Assembly: GCF_947172395.1 (NCBI RefSeq)
Contig: NC_069086.1
Span: forward strand, 156,501-220,500
Direction of reading: 5' to 3'
DNA from: Bicyclus anynana
Lineage: Eukaryota > Arthropoda > Insecta > Lepidoptera > Nymphalidae
DNA length: 64,000 bases
Below, one piece after another: positions 55,306 to 64,000 of the stretch; positions within the stretch are counted from its first letter, which is position 1; every line of letters starts with the position of its first letter. The notes beneath the pieces are model-generated. The model made no database searches. It was given only the letters and a program-made list of their open reading frames with translations, and was not told the DNA's origin. The position numbers and the translations under genes were made by a program.

Positions 55306-58300
55306 TTTTGTTTTGATAATAATTATAATGTAAAATTGGTTTCTTGTTCTTGTCTGTCGGTGAATTCATATCCGGTGACAAAATAATTACGAACATCCAC
55401 CTCGAATTTGCATTTCGATTGTGACCTGTCGAGAAAACGTACATTAACTATTCTTGCTTTAAAATTGACTTTAAAATGAGGAGGTTCTGTTTCGCTGTAG
55501 GTACTTATGTTCTTTTATAATTATAATATATATAAATAAATTTATAGTTTTATGAATGATAGTTCTATCAAAACTTGTACTTGTATGTACTATAAATGTG
55601 AATTGCGCTTTAAATTGGTTCATTTTATTTGTCCATTTCATTTCTTACTTAGTTGCACATCAGCTGGATTTTGGGTTAAATCCTTTATTCATCCTCATAC
55701 TATGTCAAGTCTGTTCTGACTTAACATAGTATGTGTGCCAAATAACTGCGCGCCGACGGTGAGCGGGTCGGCATCACCGCCACAACCTGTCGCGACAAAA
55801 CGCCGGTGCACCGTCACGACACGAGACCGATATTAAGATCCTAATCGCGAAATAAAACCGACTTTAATGTCCAACACGGCGCCCCCCACCCCCGCCCCCC
55901 GCCCCGCGAAGGCTCTGCGGCTACACCACGAACGAATGACACCAAAATTAACTGTACACGATCGTAAGAGAACTTGATTCGGAGCATTACATCCCGGTTA
56001 TGTTGCTTTTTTTCAAGACCTGATTAGTTTGCTGCCGACGGCGCCTCGCCCGACTTAGCGGTGAACACGGTCCCAAAGGGCCTACCGATTAAGTGCATAA
56101 TGTTATACCTCAGGTAACCTACATATTTGGGGTAGGTATAAAGACCTCTTGTACTTGTCTACGGCCCAGGCCTAGGCCCAGCTGTTGGTAGCTTATCGGC
56201 TGAATGATGGATGACATATGTGTACATATCATATTAATATACCCATACCTATCAACTAAAACTAAACTAGAACACAATGATATTTTATACTAGAGATGAG
56301 GCACTCAAAACTGAGGCGGACAAATGTGGAAAATTGACTTCATTTCATTTAGCGCTTATTAAATAACGAAAATTATTACTACTAATACCTACCTAAATAT
56401 CGTTTACAATGTAGAGTTGTGTGTTCAGGAAGTGTAAAAATTATAAATATATAATGAAATTAAATACAAAATGATTCTTGTGTGCGCTCAATGGTTATGG
56501 TAATGGCTAAATTCGAATCACTTTTTGCTGTGATTTTGTAGGGACGTAACCCATCTATAGTATAAAAGTATCATTGCTAGGACCTGTTATATCGATACAC
56601 CATTGAGAAAACTATGCTTGAAATAGTGTATTTTTTATTGGTAGGTATCAAGTATTTTTATCCAATTTCTGTGATGAAATTAGAAACAAAAAGATATATA
56701 CCTAAATATATTACAGGCACTGTGTTAATTACATTTTTAATGTTGAATGTTGTGAATCCAAGTCACTCAACACACAAATATAGAATCTAACGAACCTCAA
56801 CTTTGACCTCCAATATTGGTCCTACCTGCGCATACCTGTAGCTACTAGACCTATACCTGAAGCTCCAAGTCACGGACAGAGCATCGAGAGCTTGCTTCTT
56901 CGAAGTCGGTTAGGAGCAGATCGGCGGTCGAAATGAATCGGTGTCGGGCTGATGATTCATGTGCCGCGGGACACGGGAACACAATATACGCTACAGCGGC
57001 TTCCATTACGCCGCCTCGCCCCGCCGCCCGCCGCCGCGCCCGCCCGTAAGGCCGCCGACACGCGCACGACCGCTCGACTCCGCAACACAAATCCCGCCTT
57101 CTTACAAATCAGATGATGTCCAGTCTCCCTGAGGACCGTGTTGTCCTTCACCTTGCGATGACGTCTCCCCCTATTCCTGCGGGGTCCGCTGATTTGAGAT
57201 TGATGTAGATGCGCTAAAAGATCATACCTTATAGTGCTTATATGACACAAATCACAAACGAAAAATTGATAGCAACTTTCTTTACAAATGATCACTAAGA
57301 GTTGTAAGTTGCCACGAGTTGCATCGTTCGCGGACTGCGCGTGTCGCTAGTCGCGAGTCGCGTGTCGCGTATCCCGTATCGTGTGTCGTGAGTCCTTGCA
57401 AACAAATGTATCGTAATGTATCGGAATGTATCGCGGCGCGGGCGCCGGCGCTATCGGCGCGCCGGGGTGATGCTCTCTGGACACTGGGTGACATACTTTA
57501 TTTTTTTCCATCGAAAAAACTTTAACGTGAATCCTAATCGAGATCGGCTCACAACAAAGTTGATACTCGTATCTCTGTTAGTGTGGAAGTAATCACTAAT
57601 CGGTTGTGTTATAGTTGTCTCTAGATGAACCTACAACGGCATCACAAATGAAAAATCTATAATATAGGGAATTTTAATACCAATTCAGACGACAACTAAC
57701 GGGAATTTCCTATCCCCGGCTGTGGCATACTAAACCACCCGACAATTTAGTTATACCTATCTAAAAACACTTGATAATTCTACTTTAATAATTAAACACT
57801 ATTTTATCAAAAAATGTTTGCTACAACGCTTTACGACATTTTTAATTCATCTTTAATAGATCGTCGACCATACAGCCTGAGTTTTACGACATTTTTTGAA
57901 GACTTATGGTTGGTTTGTTTGTTTGTTAAGCTTGTTGGTTACAGATACACTCTTTCTATAAATAGCTTCAAATGTTACTTTGCCGCTTTGGTACACCGGC
58001 GAACTTTTTGAGCAAGATGATGATAAACAAATGCTTTTTTCTTCAAGAAACATACTTTTATTAAACTAATTATTTAACCTTTTAACCATGCCTATCATAA
58101 TTTTATTATACTTCATATTATGATCTCGGGGGTATACCTAGGTTCCTGAGGCCGACATTGTAACGGCCGGTGGGCGTTTCTCTTTATATTAATAAGGATT
58201 TTGAAAATGTAATATGAATTATAACCGAGTATTGAACTAAGTAATTTAAATAAAACCTTATACATTATACTATTAATTTATTAAAACTAGCAAATAGTAT

Positions 58301-58370
58301 TGTACGCCCCTTTACAATGACAGGGTGGTCAACAGGGAAAGGTTAAAGGGCGTTGTTCTTATTTAAAAAC
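55306..58370. promoter_or_regulatory. Gene-free region with hairpin and GC patches
   Basis: A hairpin is at 55696-55733. GC patches are at 55740-55930, 56960-57085 and 57310-57480; the last holds three 10-bp AATGTATCG units (57405-57435). ORFs in these patches (56851-57090, 57282-57494) are artefacts of composition. Confidence 0.35.
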
Positions 58371-58545
58371 TAGCGGACGCCCGTGACTTCGTCCACGTTC
58401 GTTCGTCCGTACGTTCGTACAGTTTTGTACTATCCCCGCGGGAACGTTGAATTTTTTAGGCATAAGATGTAGCCTATAAGTGGCTCAATACCTTGCTCTA
58501 TTTTCCAGTGAATCTCATTAAAATCAGCCGTTCAGATTTCAGATT
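58371..58545 (-). mobile_element. Helitron-like fragment, minus strand
   Basis: It starts CTAGCGGACGCCCGTGACTT (3' terminus reversed), and continues with CCCGCGGGAACGTTGAATTT and AGATGTAGCCTATAAG. The 5' end is lost near 58550. Confidence 0.65.
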
Positions 58546-61500
58546 AGCCCGGACCAACAGAAAGATAGATAGACTGACTGGATATTTTTTTTTAAACTTG
58601 TTTGTGTTTTAGTATTGTGTAAATAACTAGGAGTAGGTATAAGCACTTGAGATGTATTGATGTATTGTTGATGGTGACCGTAATATAGCCTAGCTCTACG
58701 GTATAGCACGGCGCGGTGTGGCACCGGCCTACGCGCGGAGCCTCAGAAGCGCCGCCTCGAAAGCCTTTCCGTGTTCCGCGCCCCCCGCGCCCCGCGCGCC
58801 GCACCCCGCCGCCGATCCTTCCTACTTATCGAGGAGTTCGAGAAAGTATGTAAATCGCGTGACGTCACTCCGATGGCTGTAATTACGGGGCCGAAATACC
58901 ACTCGGAGTAATGCCTCACTTATCGCGCTGCTCCATAGGACATGTAAATGATCCAACCGCAGAGCAGCCTGCGAGCGCCGCCCTGGCAGTGTCTGCCTCC
59001 AGATAGAGCAGTGACGGATTCATGATGACTCGGCTCGGGAATTTGCCTAACTAAGGTTAGATGGAAACTGCTTCGTATATCCAGTAGGTACTTAACAACG
59101 CGGCTACGAATCTTGAGTATGAGTCACTAGTCGAAGTCTAACCTCAGAGAGCATGTTATGCCATTAAAATTCATTAATTATAATGATTACATTAATAATG
59201 ATATAATTATTCAACCGATCAAGCATTAACCTTAGGCAGGTGACCCGTATTCGTGCGCACTGCGTAGAGTGTCCGAACATTCGTCTCTTAGAGGAACCGG
59301 TGTTTTGTAATGAATCCTTAAACTAGCTGTTAATTAAATTCCTCAACAGTTAGACTATTTTTGCATAAAATAATGTTTGATTAGTGTAAGTAACAGACAA
59401 ATAGACATTGAGCAATGGTAATGTATATAGCTTACAGCTCGCGTCTGCCTGGACTCAAACCACGATCACAGCGAGTAAACTCACGATCTCACTCAGCCCA
59501 TGAACATTTCCTTATGAATGTCCTTGATGAGAAGTTAGTACTTTACCGTTTTTGTAGCCCTAAAGCTTGTCTTTAGCAGAGCCTCTGCGATCTGAATATC
59601 CCCAGAAACACTGCTGCAGTTCCCATATTCAACCTACAGCAAATATTCAAAACCTATTGAACGTAATAGTGCCCGCATATCCGCCAGTCCCGACACCGTC
59701 ACCAACAACCGTGCACTTCTTCGATGCGAAAGTGCACTGCCTACCTTGAAGACTCATTAAGAAATTGTACTGAAGAAGGGATTTTCCATTTACTACAAAC
59801 TGTAGGTACATATAATGCATACCCTAGTTGGAAATGTTGTGCACGCCACTGCCAACAACGGTACACTCGCGCACAGCTCCCCAGCGAGCGGCCGCGTCAC
59901 GTGGAGCGGCGCGGGCGCAGCACAAGGGCTAATTAGTGCGGGTGTGGACCCGCGCGCACACTGGGCCACGGACAAATTTAATTAATTAAATAAACACATA
60001 ATCTGGCTTCTTAAAAAAAAAATTAAATCGAATCTGGAATGTAATATACCCTGTACCAATCAGGAATCTAGAAGTTGCGACTGAAAATATTACTTTTTAT
60101 ATTAAACTTTATTATACAAAATATACTTTATATTACAAATTACAACACAAATTTTATCTAATTACAATTCTATTAAATTGACAGAATTAAATTATAAAGA
60201 TCATATAACTGTCAAAATTGATAGTCCCTTCAATTGATAGTCCTACAAGTACTTACCTAATACTAAGAACCTATTTAACTCGTTTAAGACTTACATAAAT
60301 TAAGTAATTTGCAACAAGTACATACTTTTTAACATCATTTTAAAATATAATAAGTGAAAGTTTTTAAGCCCAATACTTTTTAAATGAACATTATTTATTT
60401 CCTTTTTTTTTTCAAATGACAGCCCTTCTCTAGTAGAGCTTTTAAGATAATTATTTATTCATATCGCTATATCTGTCTATCGCGCACCGCTCGTCGCTAT
60501 CGTTCGGCGGCCGTGGCCCGGTGCGGCTCGTCACATTTTTTCCCGACAGCGGCGGGAATGCTTTTACGCGGCGACACCGGACCTGTTAATGTGTTAATCC
60601 ACTCCCTTGTTTTTTGATATTAATAGCCAAACAAGGAAATCCGCCGTCCTCTTCGCACCCGCGACGAATGAGCCGCACGGAAGCGGGACAGCGGTATGGA
60701 TTATACAATTGGATGGATACAATTTTTTGTAATGTATCGGGTGACAAGTTGGCGCCTCACCTGGAACCGGCCAGGGCTGCCTGCGCCCCTATTGATACAC
60801 GTAGTTGCGTAAAGTGAGCTCTTATTTAGTACCTTATTATAGACATGGACGTATTGGACGTACTCACTGCCAGGGCGAGCACCAGTGTGTGCACTATACG
60901 TACAAATTGTACAAAATGTTACATTTCTCTTAGAGACAGGTTCGCACTGAGTCCTCAGGGCAGGCAGTGCACTACAGCTACATTGTACCTTATTGCAGTT
61001 GATACGTAGTAGGTACAAATAAATAGGTAATCATCTATACTAAGATCATTCCCGACTCCTTAATCATGGTTGGATTAGTGAACAAGGGGCAGCCTTACAC
61101 TTGACGCTGTGAAGTCAGTCATGCGCAAGTTTGTTGTAAACACTTGACAAACAACAATGGACTGAAGCACAAAACAATGGCGTCTGCGGAGTAACAAAGA
61201 AGTCGAAAGCTCCTTTGTGTACCGGCAGAGACGCTCTGAGCTCAGATCCGCCAGATAGCCAGACCTACCACATTTTATGAAATCTGAAAGTCTATGAACC
61301 TGTGATTCCTACCTTACGGTTGCTAATTATGGAGTGTATACGTAGTGGCTTTGGAAGGTAGCACGTTTCAAGTGTCCGCAAATCCTCAATTGTATAAGTA
61401 GGTACGAATAAAGAATTTATTTTTATATTTTCTACTGAATGTTACAAGGCATTTGAACATGACTTAAACGGTTGGGTTGGACCCTTCTGTTCTTTTTTTG

Positions 61501-62389
61501 TTTAATCTTTAAGTTCAACATAATTAACAATATCTTGGCGACTAGGTATCCATTACGATTTCTCCACGGTCCATCTTAGCTAAGGTTCATCTTGAATCGA
61601 TTCTCACTCAACTCTTACTCAACCCCAGTAGATAAACTTAAGTTTGTCTTTCAGTCCATGAACTTACTAATATTGTACGGAATTCTCGGTGGGTAAATCT
61701 CAATTGGTTTATTTTCTTTAACTCCGATCATAAAAATGTTGCTATGAAGTGTAAGTACTATAAGTTTGACATCTGGTTGTGTGTCTGTGTGTCAGTTTGT
61801 CTACCAGTAGCTTCTAAGCTTTCACACTAAATGACCTAAGCGCTTTGAAAACTGACGAGGCGATTCATGAAGCCAATCCGAATATATCAACATTTTTCCA
61901 TTATGATGGCAAACATTTTGACACAAAGGTCGTTATTATTATATAGAAAATTTAAATAAGTTGTTTTTATAAGGTTAAATAAATAATCAATGAAACTTGC
62001 AAATAAAGTCCCGCGAGGCTCATCTCGCGAAAGTCCTCCGCCGCCCTAATTAATTACCTACTACTCTGGGACACAAAAAAACGCCGGCCTTGTCCGGCTG
62101 AGAGCGGCGGCGCCACGGGTCGCGGGCGGCGGGCGGCGGGCGGCAGGCGGGCGGGGGCGCTAATGCAGGCGCCACGATAAGCGGGCGCTGGGAAAGTGTC
62201 CTGGCCGCCGGGCAATAACTCCTCGTGTGCTGCCAGCCGAGCGGCCGCGTCCGGCAGCGCCGGACCGAGGTAAATTTTAGAATGGAGCGAGATCCAATTA
62301 TGGCGCCTTTCCTGTTTGCTCCTAACATTATATACTAGGGACGTTTAAAAAGTTCGTAGCCTAATTTATATGGGAATGTCATACATTTT
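58546..62389. promoter_or_regulatory. Gene-free region with GC patches
   Basis: Patches at 58700-58830 followed by a perfect CRE at 58860-58867, 59830-59960 (GGGCTAATTAGTGCGGG), 60480-60580 and 62090-62270 (GGGCGCTAATGCAGGCGC, ACGATAAGCGGGCG). Between them is AT-rich DNA with no recognised gene. TAAT and GATA cores inside GC blocks recur through this half of the window. Confidence 0.35.
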
Positions 62390-62566
62390 TAACCGACTTC
62401 AAAAAAAAGATGAGGTTTCTCTCCTCAAAATCGAGTATCTTAATCTTAATAATAAACTTAATCACTGCAATGAAGAACTTGAAGAAGAAAGGTTTAGCAA
62501 AAAAAAAAACATTTATGAAGTCATGTTAAAAACTGAAGGTGAATCAGGGCCTTCGTATATATCGTG
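62390..62566 (+). other. ACCGACTTC repeat end with a short open frame
   Basis: AACCGACTTCAAAAAAAAGA starts it. An open frame (62370-62567) has a charged helix-like stretch (NNKLNHCNEELEEERFSKKK) and ends TEGESGPSYIS. I do not recognise it; it may be a fragment of a transposon protein. Confidence 0.3.
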
Positions 62567-63015
62567 AACTTTATTCGGCCTTTGGCCGGTGTAGAATAAA
62601 GTTCGCGGCCGAAGGCCGCGCGTTTTTTTCGCTTGGGTAAAATGCCCAGACATAGTCACAGACAGAAGCCCTATTACAAATCCCCGGCCGAAGGCCGGTG
62701 TAGAATAAAGTTCGCGGGCGAAGGCCGCGCGTTTTTTGCGCTTGGGTAAAATGCCCAGCCATAGCCACAGTCGAAAGCCCTATTACAAACCCCCGGCCGA
62801 AGGCCGTTGCACAATAAGATTCGTTCGCGTTGTTTGCGCTTGGGTAAAATGCCCAGCCATAGTCACAGTCGGAAGCCCTATTACAGACCCCCGGCCGAAT
62901 CTCGGTGTAGAAAAAAGTGCGCGGCCGAAGGCCGCGCGTTTTTTGCGCTTAGGTGAAATGCCTAGCCATAGCCTCAGTTGAAAGTCCTATTACAAACCCC
63001 CGGCCGAAGGCCGGT
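62567..63015. repeat. Tandem array of 98-109-bp hairpin-bearing units
   Basis: About four units. The phrase GCTTGGGTAAAATGCCC starts at 62631, 62740, 62838 and 62947 (spacings 109, 98, 109). Each unit has CGGCCGAAGGCCG, a stem with a GAA loop, mostly extended to CGCGGCCGAAGGCCGCG. The 62571-62768 and 62736-62981 ORFs are read through the repeats. Confidence 0.88.
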
Positions 63016-63160
63016 CCGATCTTAATGAAACAATCATAGCAGAAATTCATCAGTATAATTTAGAATTCTTACCTTACCACCATATTCATATGATCTAGTA
63101 TAATATAACATACCCAATAGACCATACTCAGACCAATTGAAAATCAGGCACAATACCGTC
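63016..63160. other. Spacer between two arrays
   Basis: AT-rich, no feature seen. Confidence 0.5.
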
Positions 63161-63170
63161 TCTCGATCAC

Positions 63171-63490
63171 GTAGTGCCCGGGTGCAATCATCACCTTAGC
63201 GCCCCCTAGTATCTATAGAACCCGCGCGGCGAGTGGCGCTTGGGCCCCCCTGAGATCGCGGCAACCGGGTGTAACGTACCCCATGCACTACAGGTAAAGA
63301 CTCTAGCTTACGTAGCGCCCGGGTGCAATCATCACCGTAGCGCCCCCTAGTACCTATAGAACCCGCGCGGCGAGTGGCGCTTGGGCGCCCCTGATATCGC
63401 GGCATCCGGGTGTAACGCACCCCATGCACTACAGGTAAAGACTCTAGCTCACGTAGCGCCCGGGTGCAATCATCACCGTAGCGCCCTCTA
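63171..63490. repeat. Tandem array of 141-bp units
   Basis: GTAGYGCCCGGGTGCAATCA starts at 63171, 63312 and 63453 (141-bp spacing), with 2.3 copies. Units contain GCGCCCCCT (63199-63207, 63340-63348; GCGCCCTCT at 63481-63489), CCCGCGCGGCGAGTGGCGCT and ATGCACTACAGGTAAAGACT. The minus ORF over it is a repeat translation. A related GCGCCCCCT lies at 63657-63665. Confidence 0.88.
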
Positions 63491-64000
63491 TTACCTGTAT
63501 ATACCCGGGTTAAAATCAACGCACTCCCTGCACCATAGGTAAAGAAAGACGCCTCTATTAGAAGTAAATTCGCGCACGTCGCGTTCATCTCTTCGCTTTG
63601 AATATAGACGACCGAAACGAAATAAATTTCTTTTCGATCTTGTCTTTACCATTTCGGCGCCCCCTAGGATTTGGCGCCTGGAGCGACCGCTCCGTTCGCC
63701 GTATGGACGGTCCGGCCCTGGCGTCCGGTGCCGATTGACGACATAAACATGGCTCACAGGAGGTGTGATCTTTGTCACCGTAAAATAATTTCAAACATCG
63801 AATATGAGTAATGAGTATAACTGCCTCGTCGGTCCAGCGCTTACTACTGAGGTCTCGTATTCGAGACCTCGGGCGGGCTATGAGTTTTGAGAACTTTGTC
63901 AAGAATTTTCATTATCAGCCCGGAGTTGTGAGTAAGGTGCTTAGGAGAACTGAGAACCTATACCTAACACTTTCTATTATATTTTCAATTAGCTTCATTA
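63491..64000. other. End of window, repeat-related and unremarkable DNA
   Basis: 63600-63740 continues GC-rich repeat-type sequence (GGCGCCCCCTAGGATTTGGC). ACCTCAGTAGT/GAGGTCTCGTATTCGAGACC near 63848-63869 includes a small palindrome (GGTCTCG...CGAGACC). No gene is seen. Confidence 0.45.

Noticed and set aside
58539..58804. Two minus ORFs of 61 and 70 codons
   Set aside because: One overlaps a Helitron remnant and the other a GC patch; no domain.
63196..63902. Minus-strand ORFs of 95-130 codons at the window end
   Set aside because: They translate the 141-bp tandem repeat and repeat their own peptide.

Overview
The window is nuclear DNA from an insect, almost certainly a moth or butterfly. 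It carries the split GATA fingers of a Serpent-type factor, intron-rich gene structure in AT-rich DNA, Lepidoptera-type Helitron ends (CTAG next to GCGGACG hairpins), tRNA-headed SINEs and RTE/Jockey-like LINE tails. No prokaryotic, plasmid or CRISPR signal is present.

Layout. (1) 1-8.4 kb: one developmental gene on the + strand, a two-finger GATA transcription factor most like serpent (srp, GATA-beta of silkworm). Four exons (660-1961, 2026-2157, 2619-2727, 2792-2902) join in phase, and a short candidate last exon (7661-7710) with a 3' UTR to about 8410 completes a 567-residue protein. Intron 2 holds a dense cluster of GATA motifs (seven in 125 bp) that could serve autoregulation. (2) 8.6-9.3 kb: a second GATA-motif cluster, then three copies of the insect CTCF core in 277 bp, a possible domain boundary. 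(3) 9.4-18 kb: repeat-rich DNA with a 130-bp minisatellite element and an inverted relative, two large inverted repeats, a hAT-like remnant, Helitron-like pieces carrying CCCTA-type arrays, and LINE fragments. (4) 18052-24066: a complete, young Bel-Pao LTR retrotransposon with a single intact 1740-residue Gag-Pol, inserted into an older LINE; the paralogous empty site lies at about 51.6 kb. (5) 24-62 kb: no convincing protein gene. Scattered GC-rich patches of 100-350 bp with TAAT, GATA, CRE and CCAAT motifs alternate with AT-rich DNA and TE remnants, as in a regulatory desert beside a developmental gene. The best candidate promoter/first exon is at 34.33-34.64 kb. (6) 62.5-63.7 kb: two unrelated tandem arrays, one built of GGCC-GAA-GGCC hairpins and one of 141-bp units holding CTCF-like AGGGGGCGC cores.

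Overall the window reads as the 3' three quarters or more of a GATA locus plus its presumed downstream regulatory territory, heavily invaded by transposons. I did not find a convincing new multi-gene system. The most testable new points are the intronic GATA cluster, the CTCF-motif group after the gene, the empty-site proof of the Bel-Pao insertion, and the terminal tandem arrays. All identifications are from reading the sequence; no database search was run.
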